Assembly (NCBI RefSeq): GCF_018130465.1
Contig: NZ_JAFCKJ010000001.1
Coordinates: 682,001-746,000, forward strand
DNA from: Bradyrhizobium canariense
GTDB lineage: Bacteria; Pseudomonadota; Alphaproteobacteria; Rhizobiales; Xanthobacteraceae
Reading direction: 5' to 3'
DNA: 64,000 nt
Position 1 is the stretch's first letter; every line of letters begins with the position of its first letter. The notes beneath the pieces were generated by a model that was not told where the DNA came from, searched no databases, and worked only from the letters and a program-made list of their open reading frames with translations. Positions 25,794-36,404 of the stretch are shown in pieces. Position numbers and translations under genes: made by a program.

Positions 25794-27887
25794 CTACGCC
25801 GCCCGGATCTTGCCCAGGAAGTCGCTGATCTGATCACCGAGCTGGCGGCTCTGCGTCTCCAGCATTTCCGAGGCCTGCTTGACGTTTTCGGCAGCCCCGG
25901 CTGCGGTGTCGGCGTCGGCCTTTACGCCGGTGATATTCTCCGAGACGTTCTTGGTGCCTTGCGCGGCGTATTGCGTGCTGCGGGTGATCTCCTGGGTCGC
26001 CGCGCCCTGCTCCTGCACGGCGGCGGCGATGGCGGTGGCGACTTCATTGACCTCGCCGATGATGCCGCCAATCGCCTGGATTGCGGTGATGGCATCGCCG
26101 GCGACCTTCTGGATGTCGGCGATCTGCTCCGAAATCTCCTCCGTCGCCTTGGCGGTCTGGCTCGCCAATGACTTCACCTCCGATGCCACAACCGCAAACC
26201 CGCGCCCCGCTTCGCCGGCGCGCGCGGCCTCGATCGTGGCATTCAGTGCGAGCAAATTGGTCTGTGCCGCGATGGTGTTGATGAGGCCTACGACCTCGCC
26301 GATGCGTCCCGCGGATTGCGCCAGCCCCTGAACGGTGCTGTCGGTCTCGCGCGCCTGGTTGACGGCGCGGCTGGCTATGCCTGCGGCGTGCGCGGCCTGC
26401 TGGCTGATGTCGTTGATCGAGGCTGAAAGCTCCTCGGCGGCGGCCGCGACGCTGTCGACGCTCATGGAAGCGTCGTTCGACGCCTTGCCGGCGACCTCGA
26501 CGCGTTCGTTGGTCTGGCGCGATACCGCGGAGAGGTCGCCCGAGGTCTTGCGCATCTCGCCGGACGCCTCGCTCAATTCACCCAGTGATTTGCGTACGAC
26601 GCCCTCGAACTCGCCGACATAGGTCTCCATTGCGCGCTGGCGCATGGCGGCGCCGGCGTTGCGCTCGCGTTCCTGCTCTTCGATCTTGAGCTTGTCGATC
26701 GCCTGCTGCTTGAAAGTATCGAGCGCGCCGGCGAGCGAGCCGATCTCGTCGTGGCGGTCGAGATAGCCGTTGTCGACGGTGAGATCGCCGCCGGCGACCT
26801 TGAGCATGGCATCGCGAATCCGGTGCAGCGGCGTGATCACGCGGCGGCTGACCGCCAGCATGGCGGCGCCGGTCAGGACGATCGCGGTGACGAGCAGCGC
26901 CATCTGCAAGATCAGCGATTGCACCGCCGTCGCGCGCTGAGCCGCGGAATGATCCTTGGCGGCCTGCAGTGCCGCGTCGGCGAGCTTCACCGCGCTCATC
27001 ATCCGGGGCACCGAATAGGGGCTCCACTGATTGGCGGTCATCGACGGCTTCTCACCCTTGGCGATCGTCGCGATGATGCCGTCGCGCGTGGCGGCATATT
27101 GCGGGTCGAAATAGACCGATTTGGTCTCGGTGATCGCGGCGCTAAGGGCCGGCGGCAACTGCATGCCCGATGCGGCAAGCTCTATCGCGGTCCATGCGGC
27201 CTCCGTGCCGCCGATGAATTTGGTGTAGGCGAGCTGCACCTCCGGAGCGATCTTGCCGCTATTCAGCGCATTGCCGACGATCTGCGAGGACTCGCCGGCG
27301 GTGTTGCGGAGCAGCCAGGCCATCTGCTTGATGGTCAGGAGCTGGTCGATGGTCGCGTCCTGATGATTGACACTCGCGGCGAGCGCGCCCGAGAGCTTCT
27401 CGAGCTGTGCCATCAGCGCGTCCTCGGTCGCGACATATTCCTTGGCGAGGCCTGCGCGGCGCTCGGCCCGGGGCTTGACGACCTCGGTCCAGAATTCGGC
27501 CTGTTCTGCCAGCAAGGTCTTGTTCAGCGTGGCGAGACCGGCAAGGAACGCCTCGCGCTGAGCGAAGTCGGTCGTGGGCAGGAGCTCCAGCGTGCGGGCC
27601 AGTGCGGGCATCAGGGCGTCGCGGACCTCGCGAATGTATTTCTCGATGTCCTTGTCCATCGCGACGTCGGAAGTGAGCTGGCGGTTGCTGGTCGAGCGAT
27701 CGGCCCGGATGTTCGCCATTCCCTTGAACACCTCGGCCGACGTGGCCGAGACCGCGACGATCCGATTGGCCTCCTGAAGCCGGGCCCAGGAGCTCCATGC
27801 GCTGAACGAGAAGCCGATGACGACAACAAGCGCGGTGGAGAGGATCACCGCCTTCAGCAACGTGGATACGGTCAGGCGATTGAGCAT
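25794..27887 (-). CDS. Methyl-accepting chemotaxis protein, paralog 1
   Basis: A 697-aa receptor. Membrane segments are near residues 11-31 and 310-332, with a ~275-aa periplasmic helical ligand domain between them. A HAMP domain ([23 protein letters not shown]) follows, then the signalling domain with the conserved hairpin tip [20 protein letters not shown]. No C-terminal CheR-binding pentapeptide is present. ATG 27887 (MLNRLTVS) is chosen. It has the same length as the upstream paralog; the signalling parts are nearly identical while the sensor parts differ more. Confidence 0.93.
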   Translation of the reverse strand: MLNRLTVSTLLKAVILSTALVVVIGFSFSAWSSWARLQEANRIVAVSATSAEVFKGMANIRADRSTSNRQLTSDVAMDKDIEKYIREVRDALMPALARTLELLPTTDFAQREAFLAGLATLNKTLLAEQAEFWTEVVKPRAERRAGLAKEYVATEDALMAQLEKLSGALAASVNHQDATIDQLLTIKQMAWLLRNTAGESSQIVGNALNSGKIAPEVQLAYTKFIGGTEAAWTAIELAASGMQLPPALSAAITETKSVYFDPQYAATRDGIIATIAKGEKPSMTANQWSPYSVPRMMSAVKLADAALQAAKDHSAAQRATAVQSLILQMALLVTAIVLTGAAMLAVSRRVITPLHRIRDAMLKVAGGDLTVDNGYLDRHDEIGSLAGALDTFKQQAIDKLKIEEQERERNAGAAMRQRAMETYVGEFEGVVRKSLGELSEASGEMRKTSGDLSAVSRQTNERVEVAGKASNDASMSVDSVAAAAEELSASINDISQQAAHAAGIASRAVNQARETDSTVQGLAQSAGRIGEVVGLINTIAAQTNLLALNATIEAARAGEAGRGFAVVASEVKSLASQTAKATEEISEQIADIQKVAGDAITAIQAIGGIIGEVNEVATAIAAAVQEQGAATQEITRSTQYAAQGTKNVSENITGVKADADTAAGAAENVKQASEMLETQSRQLGDQISDFLGKIRAA

Positions 27888-28014
27888 TGGAGATCCCGGT
27901 ACGCGTTTCGAAGTTCGTGGCCCCGAACGGCAGCCCCCACGAACTTCGAAAGACCAAGGGATGCGCGCAGCAAGAGCGCATGCCTGCGGCAGGCGCCAGA
28001 AGCGCATTTGGCCT

Positions 28015-28036
28015 GAAAAGGGTAAAAACTTAGGCA
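28015..28036 (-). promoter_or_regulatory. Shared upstream motif, chemoreceptor 1
   Basis: GAAAAGGGTAAA...TTAGGCA (plus-strand reading) recurs at 30409-30430 with 19 of 22 identical bases. It lies 128 nt from the first receptor start against 133 nt for the second, suggesting a common regulatory or promoter site. Confidence 0.55.
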
Positions 28037-28116
28037 GTAGCGCTGCCGTAAAATTACGGGGCGCTGAACGGGTGGCCCGCCAAAGCCAGCGCTGTTTGGG
28101 CACGCCTCTTCCCAAC

Positions 28117-28142
28117 GTCGTCCCGGCTTTCGCCAGGACGAC
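28117..28142. repeat. Partial family A repeat (A3, one arm)
   Basis: GTCGTCCCGGCTTTCGCCAGGACGAC: a single 26-bp hairpin formed by the outer arm sequence alone. The rest of the 295-nt gap between the two receptor genes holds no gene. Confidence 0.85.
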
Positions 28143-28182
28143 ACCGGCATGTGTGGCTCGTCGTGTCCTATATGTACCTACG

Positions 28183-30276
28183 CTACGCCGCGCGGATCTT
28201 GCCGAGGAAGTCGCTGACCTCATGGCCGAGCTGGCGGCTCTGGCTCTCCAGCACCTCGGAGGCGTGCTTCACGTTGTCGGCGGCGGCGGCGGCAGCGTCC
28301 GCATCGGATTTGACGCCGGTGATGCTGTCCGAGACGTTCTTGGTGCCCTGCGCCGCATATTGCGTGCTGCGAGTGATCTCTTGCGTGGCCGCACCCTGTT
28401 CCTGCACGGCGGCGGCGATTGCGGTCGCGACCTCGTTCACTTCGCCGATGATGCCGCCGATGGTCTGGATCGCGCTGATGGCGTCGCCCGCGACCTTCTG
28501 GATGTCGGCGATCTGCTCGGATATCTCCTCGGTCGCCTTGGCCGTCTGGCTCGCCAGCGACTTCACCTCGGAGGCGACCACGGCAAAGCCGCGCCCGGCT
28601 TCGCCGGCGCGGGCCGCCTCGATCGTTGCGTTGAGCGCGAGCAAATTGGTCTGCTGCGCAATGGTGTTGATCAGGCCGACGACCTCGCCGATGCGGCCGG
28701 CCGACTTCTGAAGTCCCTGCACCGTGCCGTCGGTCTCGCGCGCCTGGGTCACGGCGCGGCTGGCGATGCCTGCGGCATGCGCGGCCTGCTGGCTGATGTC
28801 GTTGATCGAGGCGCTGAGCTCTTCGGCTGCGGCGGCGACGCTGTCGACGCTCATGGAGGCGTCATTGGAGGCCTTGCCGGCGACCTGCACGCGGTCGTTG
28901 GTCTGGCGCGACACCGCGGAGAGATCGCCCGAGGTCTTGCGCATTTCGCCGGAGGCTTCGCTCAATTCGCCGAGCGTCTTGCGCACCGCGCCCTCGAACT
29001 CGCCGACATAAGCCTCGACCGCGCGCTGGCGCGCGGAGGCGCCCACGTTGCGCTCGCGCTCGTGTGCCTCGATCTTGAGCTTCTCGTTGGCCTGCTGCTT
29101 GAAGGTCTCCAGCGCGCCGGCAAGCGCGCCGATCTCATCCTGGCGATCGAGATAGCCGCTGTCGACGGCAAGGTCGCCGCCGGCGACCTTCAGCATGGCA
29201 TCGCGAATGGTGTTGAGCGGGGTGATGACGCGGCGGCTGACCAGCATGATCGCGCCGGCGGCAAGGCCGATGGCGAGCGCCAGCAGCGTAAGCTGCATGA
29301 CGAGCGCGCCCTGGGCGGCGCTGCGTTGCTCCTGCGTATGGACCCTGGCGGCCTCGAGGGCCGCTTCCGCCACCGCGACGGCGCTTGCCATGCGGCCGAC
29401 CGTGAGCGGGCTCCATTGGTTCGCAGTCATCTCGGGCTTCTCGCCCTTGACCAGCACATCCGCAAGACGGTCGCGCAGGGCTAGATATTGCGGCTCGAAA
29501 TAGGCAGTCTTGGCGGCTGCCAGGGCGGAGGCGAGGCCCGCCGGCAATTGCATGCCCGACGTCGACAAATCCAGCGCCTTCCACATCGCGGCCGTGCCGC
29601 CGACATATTGCGTATAGGCGTAGCGGTTCTCCGGCGAGATTTTGCCGGCGTTAAGGCCGGTCGAGACGATGAGCGAGGCTTCGCCTGCGGTGTTGCGCAG
29701 CAGCCAGGCGTTCTGCTTGATCGACAGCAGCTGGTCGATCGCGGCGTCCTCGTGGTTGACGGTGGCGGCCAAGGTGTTCGACAGCTTGTCGAGAACGTCG
29801 AGCAGGCCCTGTGTCGTCTCCATGTATTCCTTGGGCAGACCGGCGCGACGCTGGTCCTTCGGCTTGGCCACATCTTCCCAGAACTGCTTCTGCTCCTCGG
29901 TCAGCAATTTGAACAGACGTGCGAGCTCCGGCACCATGGTGCCCGACTGCGGGAAGTCCATGGTCGGCAGCAGTTCGAGTGCACGGGCCATGGCCGGCAT
30001 CTGGGAGTCGCGCAGCGCGCGCAGATATTTCTCGATCTCGCCGTCCAACGGTTCGGTCGCGTTCAGCAGGCGATTGGTGGTCGAGCGGTCGGTGCGCAGA
30101 TTATGCATCGCCTTGAACAGGTCGGCGGAGGCAGCCGCGACCTCCGAGATGCGGTTGGCGGTCCTCAGCCGATCCCACGACTCGTGGGCAGTGAGCGAGA
30201 GCGCGATCACCACGCAGACCGACATGATCGCGATCACCGCCTTCAGCAGCGCGGATACGGTCAGACGATTCAGCAT
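28183..30276 (-). CDS. Methyl-accepting chemotaxis protein, paralog 2
   Basis: A 697-aa receptor built as the preceding one: membrane segments near 11-31 and 310-332, HAMP ([28 protein letters not shown]), then a signalling domain with [20 protein letters not shown]. Its periplasmic domain aligns with that of paralog 1 along its length (for example [23 protein letters not shown], where paralog 1 has [23 protein letters not shown]), so both may sense related ligands. ATG 30276 ([11 protein letters not shown]) is chosen. The neighbouring copy, same orientation, indicates tandem duplication. No che genes are in the window. Confidence 0.93.
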   Translation of the reverse strand: MLNRLTVSALLKAVIAIMSVCVVIALSLTAHESWDRLRTANRISEVAAASADLFKAMHNLRTDRSTTNRLLNATEPLDGEIEKYLRALRDSQMPAMARALELLPTMDFPQSGTMVPELARLFKLLTEEQKQFWEDVAKPKDQRRAGLPKEYMETTQGLLDVLDKLSNTLAATVNHEDAAIDQLLSIKQNAWLLRNTAGEASLIVSTGLNAGKISPENRYAYTQYVGGTAAMWKALDLSTSGMQLPAGLASALAAAKTAYFEPQYLALRDRLADVLVKGEKPEMTANQWSPLTVGRMASAVAVAEAALEAARVHTQEQRSAAQGALVMQLTLLALAIGLAAGAIMLVSRRVITPLNTIRDAMLKVAGGDLAVDSGYLDRQDEIGALAGALETFKQQANEKLKIEAHERERNVGASARQRAVEAYVGEFEGAVRKTLGELSEASGEMRKTSGDLSAVSRQTNDRVQVAGKASNDASMSVDSVAAAAEELSASINDISQQAAHAAGIASRAVTQARETDGTVQGLQKSAGRIGEVVGLINTIAQQTNLLALNATIEAARAGEAGRGFAVVASEVKSLASQTAKATEEISEQIADIQKVAGDAISAIQTIGGIIGEVNEVATAIAAAVQEQGAATQEITRSTQYAAQGTKNVSDSITGVKSDADAAAAAADNVKHASEVLESQSRQLGHEVSDFLGKIRAA

Positions 30277-30408
30277 CGAAGTCCCCCAAATTCCCATTGC
30301 AAAGTTCGTGAAGTCGCCCCGGGCAACATCGGAAAAGAGGGGCACGCAAAAATCGGCAATCGCATGCCGATTGCGGCTCACGGCCTAAACGGTGTCTGCA
30401 TCTGAAAG

Positions 30409-30430
30409 GAAAAGGGTAAAGTTTTAGGCA
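30409..30430 (-). promoter_or_regulatory. Shared upstream motif, chemoreceptor 2
   Basis: Counterpart of 28015-28036 (19/22 identity), 133 nt upstream of the second receptor start. Both retain GAAAAGGGTAAA and TTAGGCA; only three central bases differ. Confidence 0.55.
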
Positions 30431-30486
30431 GGCCGGCCGATCGTAGAAGTACGTATTTACTAGAAGTTGCAGAGGGTTGCAGCGAT

Positions 30487-30511
30487 GGAACCAGCGCGGG
30501 AGTTGCACGTT
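30487..30511 (+). promoter_or_regulatory. EcfG-type promoter (small membrane protein)
   Basis: GGAAC-N16-CGTT, exact consensus. Transcription would start near 30518, about 35 nt before the ATG of the 51-aa membrane protein. Confidence 0.85.
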
Positions 30512-30551
30512 AGGAGACTGTCAACAATTTGGCATGAAGGGGGTTCTATCG

Positions 30552-30707
30552 ATGCTGGTCGGCGTTCTCGTCACCTTTCTCGTCGTCATTCTCGTGCTTT
30601 ACCTCATCAACATGCTGCCGATGGACGGCCGCGCCAAGCAGATCGCGCGCGTTGTCGTCATCATCATCGGTATCGTGTCGCTGCTGAAATATCTCGCAGT
30701 GTTCTAG
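30552..30707 (+). CDS. Small membrane protein (Thivi_2564-like)
   Basis: A 51-aa protein with two membrane helices: LVGVLVTFLVVILVLYLINM and ARVVVIIIGIVSLLKYLAV, joined by a short polar loop (PMDGRAKQI). It resembles a widespread family of ~50-aa membrane proteins without known function (Thivi_2564 family, from memory). ATG 30552 has GGGGG about 9 nt upstream; ATG 30534 would add six residues. The EcfG-like promoter marks it as a general-stress gene. It ends at a strong terminator. Confidence 0.75.
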   Translation: MLVGVLVTFLVVILVLYLINMLPMDGRAKQIARVVVIIIGIVSLLKYLAVF

Positions 30708-30729
30708 CGGGCGCGGGGCTATCGCAAAC

Positions 30730-30759
30730 AAAAAAGCCCCGGCGCGAGCCGGGGCTTTT
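30730..30759. terminator. Bidirectional rho-independent terminator
   Basis: An 8-bp stem GCCCCGGC / GCCGGGGC with GCGA loop, flanked by A6 and T4. It ends the small membrane gene on the plus strand and glcB on the minus strand, lying beyond the KALG-stop array. Confidence 0.9.
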
Positions 30760-30797
30760 GGTGTTTCCAGTCGGGTCGCTATCAGCCAGCCGCCTTG

Positions 30798-30887
30798 TTA
30801 GCCCAAGGCTTTCTAGCCCAAGGCTTTCTAGCCCAAGGCTTTCTAGCCCAAGGCTTTCTAGCCCAAGGCTTTTTAGCCCAAGGCTTT
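30798..30887. repeat. Six-copy 15-bp array repeating the glcB stop codon
   Basis: Read on the glcB strand, the unit AAAGCCTTGGGCTAR occurs six times. The first (30873-30887) encodes the last residues Lys-Ala-Leu-Gly and the TAA of glcB; the next four end in TAG and the last in TAA. As 15 is a multiple of 3, every copy keeps frame and carries an in-frame stop. Confidence 0.95.
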
Positions 30888-33038
30888 GGCCTCGCGGCGG
30901 CGAGCGGTGAGGATGTATTCGGTGTAGCCGTTCGGCTGCTCGCGGCCCTTGAAGACCAGGTCGCAGGCGGCCTTGAAGGCTGTACCGTCGAAGGCGGGCG
31001 CCATCGGCTTGTAGATGGCATCGCCCGCGTTCTGCTTGTCGACGACGACGGCCATGCGCTTCAACGACTCCATCACCTGCGCTTCGGTGATGACGCCCTG
31101 GTGCAGCCAGTTGGCGAGATGCTGGCTGGAGATGCGCAAGGTGGCGCGGTCTTCCATCAGGCCAACGTCATGGATGTCGGGCACCTTGGAGCAGCCGACG
31201 CCCTGGTCGATCCAGCGCACGACATAGCCCAGAATGCCCTGGCAGTTGTTGTCGATCTCCTGCTTGACGTCATCGGGCGCCCAGTTCGACTTCGACACCG
31301 GGATGGTGAGGATGTCGGAAAGTTTTGCGCGTGGGCCGCCCTTGGTCAGCTCCTGCTGGCGCGCGGTGACGTTGACCTGGTGGTAGTGCAGCGCATGCAG
31401 CGTCGCGGCCGTCGGCGAGGGCACCCAGGCGGTGGTGGCACCGGCCTGCGGATGGGCGAGCTTCTGGGCAAGCATGTCCGCCATCTTGTCCGGCGCGGCC
31501 CACATGCCCTTGCCGATCTGGGCATGGCCGGGCAGGCCACAGGTCAGGCCCATATCGACGTTCCAGTCCTCATAGGACTTGATCCAGGCCTGCGCCTTCA
31601 TCTCGTTCTTGCGGATCATCGGACCCGCCTCCATCGAGGTGTGGATCTCGTCGCCGGTGCGGTCGAGGAAGCCGGTGTTGATGAACATGATCCGCTTGGA
31701 GGCGCGCTGGATGCAGGCCTTGAGGTTGACGGTGGTCCGCCGCTCCTCGTCCATGATGCCGACCTTGAGCGTGTTCTCGGGCAGCGACAGCATCTTCTCG
31801 ACGCGGTCGAAGATCTCGCAGGTCAGCGACACCTCGTCGGGACCATGCATCTTCGGCTTGACGATATAGGCCGAGCCGGTGCGGCTGTTCTTGACCTTGG
31901 AGTTGCCTTTCAAGTCATGCACGGCAAGAAGCCCGGAGACGGCGGCGTCGAGCAGGCCCTCCGGAATCTCCTCGCCCTTTTCGTCCAGCACCGCGTCGGT
32001 GAACATGTGGTGACCGCAATTGCGCATCAAGAGCAGGCTGCGGCCGTGCAGCTTGATCTCGCCCTTGCCGTCAGGCGTCTTGTAGCTGCGGTCGGCATTG
32101 AGCGAGCGCGTCAGCGTCTTGCCGCCCTTCTCGAAATCGGCCGACAGCGTGCCGTTCATCAGGCCGAGCGTGTTGCGATAGACCAGCACCTTGTCCTCGG
32201 CATCGACCGCGGCGACCGAGTCTTCCATGTCGAGAATCGTGGAGACCGCGGACTCCATGACCATGTCCGCGACGCCGGCCGGATCGTCCTTGCCGATCGC
32301 GCTGGTGCGGTCGATCTTGACTTCGACATGCAGGCCGTTGTTGGCGAGCAGCACCGCGCTCGGTGCGGCCGCATCGCCCTGGAAGCCGGCGAATTGCGCG
32401 GCGTTCTTCAGCGCGGTGGCGTTGCCGCTCTTCAGCTTCACCGCGAGCTGGCCCGCGACCACGCTATAGGCGGTGACGTCGGTGTGGCTGCCGGTCGCCA
32501 GCGGCACGGCGGCATCGAGGAAGGCCTTTGCTTTTGCGATCACCTTGTCGCCGCGCGCCTTGTTGTAGCCCTTGCCGCTCTCGGACGGATCGTGCGGGAT
32601 CGCGTCGGTGCCGTAGAAGGCGTCATAGAGCGAGCCCCAGCGCGCATTCGCCGCGTTCAGCGCGTAGCGTGCATTGGTCAGGGGCACGACGAGCTGCGGG
32701 CCGCAGATCTTGCCGATCTCCTCGTCCACATTGGCGGTCTCGACCTTCTGCGTCGCCGGCTCCGGGACGAGATAGCCGATCTCCTTCAGGAAGGCGGTAT
32801 ACGCATTGAGGTCGAACGCCTTGCCCTTGTTGGCGCGGTGCCAGTCGTCGATCTTGGCCTGCAGCGTGTCGCGCACCGCCAGCAGCGCGCGGTTCTTCGG
32901 CCCCAGCTCCTTGATGATGGCGGCAACCCCGGCCCAGAACGCATCCGGCGCGATCCCGGTTTTCGGGGCCGCTTCCTTGGCGATGAAATCGAACAGGACG
33001 GGAGCGATCTTCAATCCGTGGGCGTCGACGCGTTTCAT
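30873..33038 (-). CDS. glcB: Malate synthase G
   Basis: A 721-aa enzyme, normal for the G isoform (about 723 aa). Key segments are the catalytic-loop [60 protein letters not shown] and [27 protein letters not shown]. It condenses glyoxylate with acetyl-CoA to malate, the second glyoxylate-shunt step, in the cytoplasm. No isocitrate lyase is nearby. ATG 33038 (MKRVDAHG) is the family start; the longer frame runs into unrelated spacer. The 3' end is expanded into a six-copy stop-codon repeat. Confidence 0.97.
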   Translation of the reverse strand: MKRVDAHGLKIAPVLFDFIAKEAAPKTGIAPDAFWAGVAAIIKELGPKNRALLAVRDTLQAKIDDWHRANKGKAFDLNAYTAFLKEIGYLVPEPATQKVETANVDEEIGKICGPQLVVPLTNARYALNAANARWGSLYDAFYGTDAIPHDPSESGKGYNKARGDKVIAKAKAFLDAAVPLATGSHTDVTAYSVVAGQLAVKLKSGNATALKNAAQFAGFQGDAAAPSAVLLANNGLHVEVKIDRTSAIGKDDPAGVADMVMESAVSTILDMEDSVAAVDAEDKVLVYRNTLGLMNGTLSADFEKGGKTLTRSLNADRSYKTPDGKGEIKLHGRSLLLMRNCGHHMFTDAVLDEKGEEIPEGLLDAAVSGLLAVHDLKGNSKVKNSRTGSAYIVKPKMHGPDEVSLTCEIFDRVEKMLSLPENTLKVGIMDEERRTTVNLKACIQRASKRIMFINTGFLDRTGDEIHTSMEAGPMIRKNEMKAQAWIKSYEDWNVDMGLTCGLPGHAQIGKGMWAAPDKMADMLAQKLAHPQAGATTAWVPSPTAATLHALHYHQVNVTARQQELTKGGPRAKLSDILTIPVSKSNWAPDDVKQEIDNNCQGILGYVVRWIDQGVGCSKVPDIHDVGLMEDRATLRISSQHLANWLHQGVITEAQVMESLKRMAVVVDKQNAGDAIYKPMAPAFDGTAFKAACDLVFKGREQPNGYTEYILTARRREAKALG

Positions 33039-33253
33039 GATGGGCTTTCTCGTTGGAAATGGCTGTTTTTGGCTGCTTTTGACCCGACAGCAGCAAAATG
33101 CGCTCCAAGGGAGCGGCTTTCGGGGTCTTATTAGCCCCAAAATCGGGGCCGTGAGAAGGCCCCCAAAAGTTGTCAAAATGTCAAGGCGAGGGGGCGGACG
33201 CGGCGTGCCCTTGATGTCCGCTGCTGAAGCAATGGGCGCGATCCCTCCCCGGC
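33039..33253. other. glcB upstream region
   Basis: Spacer upstream of glcB. The glcB promoter must lie here; no specific motif was recognised. The next 127 bases are a family A repeat, and 27 bases later the cysNC stop follows. Confidence 0.5.
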
Positions 33254-33380
33254 GTCGTCCTGGCGAAAGCCAGGACCCATTACCCCAGGGAGGAGTTTGG
33301 CGAAGACTCGTCGTCCCGGTACTGCTGCCGTCCCTACAGATAGATCACGCGGTATGGGTCCTGGCTTTCGCCAGGACGAC
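33254..33380. repeat. Palindromic intergenic element A4
   Basis: Arms GTCGTCCTGGCGAAAGCCAGG and CCTGGCTTTCGCCAGGACGAC. Relative to the other copies, paired positions in both arms have changed together (C:G to T:A), so the hairpins are preserved. It lies between glcB and cysNC, both on the minus strand. Confidence 0.93.
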
Positions 33381-33407
33381 AGCACGGGTCGGAGCAGCAG
33401 CCCGGCC

Positions 33408-35345
33408 TCAGATATTCGCGGCGAGATCCACGACTTCGTCGAACAGCACGCCGGTCGTCTTGAGCATCTGTTCGATCTCGTCCGCCGCCTCGGCAACCGT
33501 CCGCGTCGAGGTGTCGATCACGAGCTCGGCGGCCTCAGGCCGCTCGTAGTCGTTGCCGATGCCGGTGAACGACGCGAGCGCGCCGGCGCGGGCCTTCTTG
33601 TAGTGGCCCTTGGGGTCGCGCTCCTCGCAGATCTCGGCCGGTGTCGCGACGTGAATCTCGCGGAACGAAGTGTCGGCGATGCGGCGCGCGGTGGCGCGGT
33701 CCTCGCGGGCGGGCGAGACGGCGGCGACAATGGCGATGTGGCCGTTGCGGGCGAGATGGGTCGCCACTTCGGCGAGACGGCGGATGTTCTCGCTGCGATC
33801 AGCGGTCGAGAAGCCGAGATCGCTGTTGAGCCCGGCGCGCAGCGTATCGCCGTCGAGCAGGATCGGCGAGCCGCCATTGCTGAACAGCCGCCGCTCCAGC
33901 GCCTTGGCCAGCGTCGACTTGCCGGAGGCCGGCAGACCGGTGAGCCAGACCACGGCGCCGTTGTGCTGATAGCGCGCAGAGCGTTCGTCGGGCCGCAGCG
34001 CGGATTCCACCGGCACGATGTCGACAGGCACGGCGCGCTGGCCGGCATCGACCGACAGCACGAGACCGCCGCCGGCGATGCGCCCGGACACCTCGATCAC
34101 GAGACGGCCGGTGCGCGGATTTTCCGTGTAGGGATCGGTGGCAATCGGATTCGAAAGAGAAATATCGATCTCACCGACATGGTTGCGGCCGATCGCCTTG
34201 TTCTCGACGCTCGACAGCTCACCGGGATCGACGGCTTTTTCGATGGCGACGACGGTGGCGCGGCTTTCCTTCGGCCCGCAGCGAACCAGGAGCTGGTCGC
34301 CCTTGGCCAGCGGCTTGTCGTGCAGCCAGAAGATCCGCGCGCGCAGCCGCCGCGTTTCGCGCGGCGCGCTGTTGGCATGCGCGATGATATCGCCGCGCTC
34401 GACGAACAGCTCGCGGTCGAGCGTGATGCCGACCGAGCGGCCCGCACCCTGTCGGCCCGCGACCGGCGTCACCGGCCAGCTCTCGACCGTCTTGATCCTG
34501 GCGATCTTGCCGGCCGGCATGATCACGATTTCGTCGCCGGCGACCAGGCTGCCGGATTCGATCCGGCCCGCAACGATGCGGCGATCGTCGAATTTGTAGA
34601 TCGCCTGCACCGGCAGGCGCAGCGCCAGCGCTTCCAGCGGCCGCGCCGGCTCGAGTCCATCAAGCGCTTCGACCACGGTGGGGCCCTTGTACCAGCCGAT
34701 GCGGTCGGTGCGCTCGGCGACGCCGTCGCCGTCGCGGGCGGAAATCGGGATCACGGCCGTGGGCTTCACGCCGAGGCCCTGCAGATGCGCCGAGATCTCG
34801 TCGCTGATCTCCTTGAAGCGCTCAGCCGAGAAGTCGACGCGGTCCATCTTGTTGACGACGATCGCGACCTGCTTCACGCCGAGCAGATGCAGGAGATAGC
34901 CGTGCCGCCGGGTCTGGTCGCGCACGCCTTCGAGCGCGTCGATGATCAGCACCGCGCCGTCGGCCTGCGAGGCGCCGGTGATCATGTTGCGCAGGAATTC
35001 GGCGTGGCCGGGCGCGTCGATCAGCACGATGTCGCGCGAATTGGTGCGGAAGCGGATCTGCGTGGTGTCGATGGTGATGCCCTGGTCGCGCTCGGTCTGG
35101 AGCGCATCGAGCAGGAACGACCATTCGAACGGCATGCCGCGCCGCGCGCTGACGGCCTTGAGCATTTCGAGCTTGCCGTCGGGCAGGCTGCCGGTCTCGT
35201 GGAGCAGGCGGCCGACCAGCGTCGACTTGCCGTGGTCGACATGGCCGACGATGACGATGCGGACCTGCGGTCGCGTCGTGCCATTGGGCATCGAATTGGT
35301 GCCGTTCGGAGCGGCAGGCGAAACGGGGGTGACGATCATGTTCAT
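33408..35345 (-). CDS. cysNC: Bifunctional sulfate adenylyltransferase large subunit / APS kinase
   Basis: A 645-aa fusion. The N-terminal GTPase (CysN) has GHVDHGKS (residues 34-41), DAPGHAEF and NKMD motifs, and EF-Tu-like domains follow. The C-terminal APS kinase (CysC) has P-loop GLPASGKS (470-477), [17 protein letters not shown] and [12 protein letters not shown]. With CysD it forms APS from sulfate and ATP, driven by GTP; CysC phosphorylates APS to PAPS. The fused form resembles rhizobial NodQ. It begins 19 nt after cysD on the same strand. ATG 35345 is chosen. Both active sites look intact. Confidence 0.96.
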   Translation of the reverse strand: MNMIVTPVSPAAPNGTNSMPNGTTRPQVRIVIVGHVDHGKSTLVGRLLHETGSLPDGKLEMLKAVSARRGMPFEWSFLLDALQTERDQGITIDTTQIRFRTNSRDIVLIDAPGHAEFLRNMITGASQADGAVLIIDALEGVRDQTRRHGYLLHLLGVKQVAIVVNKMDRVDFSAERFKEISDEISAHLQGLGVKPTAVIPISARDGDGVAERTDRIGWYKGPTVVEALDGLEPARPLEALALRLPVQAIYKFDDRRIVAGRIESGSLVAGDEIVIMPAGKIARIKTVESWPVTPVAGRQGAGRSVGITLDRELFVERGDIIAHANSAPRETRRLRARIFWLHDKPLAKGDQLLVRCGPKESRATVVAIEKAVDPGELSSVENKAIGRNHVGEIDISLSNPIATDPYTENPRTGRLVIEVSGRIAGGGLVLSVDAGQRAVPVDIVPVESALRPDERSARYQHNGAVVWLTGLPASGKSTLAKALERRLFSNGGSPILLDGDTLRAGLNSDLGFSTADRSENIRRLAEVATHLARNGHIAIVAAVSPAREDRATARRIADTSFREIHVATPAEICEERDPKGHYKKARAGALASFTGIGNDYERPEAAELVIDTSTRTVAEAADEIEQMLKTTGVLFDEVVDLAANI

Positions 35346-35364
35346 ACGACGCTCGCGTCCTTGA

Positions 35365-36261
35365 TCAGAGATAGCCGGCGACGCGCAGGCGCTCGAAAGC
35401 GTCCTCGGTCTCGTGGTCGAGCGCACGGCCTGCACGTTCCGGCACCTTGGTCTGCTCGAGCTCGACCAGGATCTCGTCGATATTCGACGCCGTCGAAGCG
35501 ACCGGATTGGTGATGTCCTGATCCCCCAGCGAGCGATAGCGCTTGCCGTTTTGCGACAGATACAGCGGGATGATCGGGATGTTCTCGCGCTTGGTGTAGG
35601 CCCAGATATCGGCCTCGGTCCAATGCAGGATCGGATGGATGCGCAAATGCGCGCCTTGCGGCGGCGACGCATTGAAATGATCCCAGAATTCCGGCGGCTG
35701 GTCGCGCACGTCCCAATTGCCTTCGAGGCCGCGCGGCGAGAACACGCGCTCCTTCGCGCGCGTCGCCTCCTCGTCGCGGCGGATGCCGGCAATCAGGCCG
35801 TCAAAACCGTATTTGCCGAGTGCCATCTTGAGGCCCTCGGTCTTGCGCGCGGCGGAACGGGCGGCGGGCGGCAGCGTTGGGTCGACGGCATCGATCGGCG
35901 GGCAGGGCTCGACGCGCAGATCGAGCTCCCACTCCTTGCCGTAGTGATCGCGGAAGCGATACATCTCCGGAAACTTCTTGCCGGTGTCGACATGGAGGGC
36001 CGGGAACGGCAGGCGGCCGAAGAAGGCCTTGCGCGCCAGCCAGATCATGACGTTGGAGTCCTTGCCGAGCGACCACAGCAGGGCGATCTTCTTGAGGCGG
36101 CCGAAGGCTTCGCGGAAGATATAGATGCTCTGGGCTTCGAGCTGATCGAGATGATCCATGCTCGGGGCAAGGTCGGCGGAAAATTCTTGCCCGGGCGCGC
36201 GCTCGGCAAGTGCGGGGCTGCTCAGTCCGTTTGCTGCGGAATCGTCCTTGAGAAGATGCAT
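35365..36261 (-). CDS. cysD: Sulfate adenylyltransferase small subunit
   Basis: A 298-aa PAPS-reductase-like (PP-loop) protein. It has [13 protein letters not shown], the pyrophosphate loop [36 protein letters not shown]-like [16 protein letters not shown], and [21 protein letters not shown]. It catalyses adenylyl transfer to sulfate with CysN. ATG 36261 (MHLLKDD) gives the usual length; ATG 36159 ([10 protein letters not shown]) would give 264 aa. cysNC follows 19 nt downstream. It is divergent from cysG across an AT-rich 143-nt gap. Confidence 0.96.
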   Translation of the reverse strand: MHLLKDDSAANGLSSPALAERAPGQEFSADLAPSMDHLDQLEAQSIYIFREAFGRLKKIALLWSLGKDSNVMIWLARKAFFGRLPFPALHVDTGKKFPEMYRFRDHYGKEWELDLRVEPCPPIDAVDPTLPPAARSAARKTEGLKMALGKYGFDGLIAGIRRDEEATRAKERVFSPRGLEGNWDVRDQPPEFWDHFNASPPQGAHLRIHPILHWTEADIWAYTKRENIPIIPLYLSQNGKRYRSLGDQDITNPVASTASNIDEILVELEQTKVPERAGRALDHETEDAFERLRVAGYL

Positions 36262-36404
36262 CTCTGCCACTTTGCGTTTGGAGGCGAAAATTCTATAGTT
36301 GCTGCGCGAGAGAGAAGAAAAAATTTTCTCTTTGCGCGTTCGAAACGACACATATATAGAAAATAATTCCAGTCAACCCCGGATGTGGGGGAAGCGAGTA
36401 TCGT
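36262..36404. promoter_or_regulatory. Divergent cysD / cysG control region
   Basis: A 143-nt AT-rich gap. AGAGAA (36311-36316) and its complement TTCTCT (36326-36331) form a short dyad around an A/T-rich centre. Both sulfate gene sets start here, so a shared regulator of the CysB/sulfur type may bind; no known consensus is claimed. Confidence 0.5.

Noticed and set aside
30798-30887. CRISPR-like array
   Set aside because: 15-bp units abut without spacers and copy the glcB end.
33297-35513. A 738-codon open frame on the plus strand antisense to cysNC, and similar long frames elsewhere
   Set aside because: High GC content creates long antisense frames; the products are His/Arg/Gly-rich with no domain, while the opposite strand encodes clear proteins.
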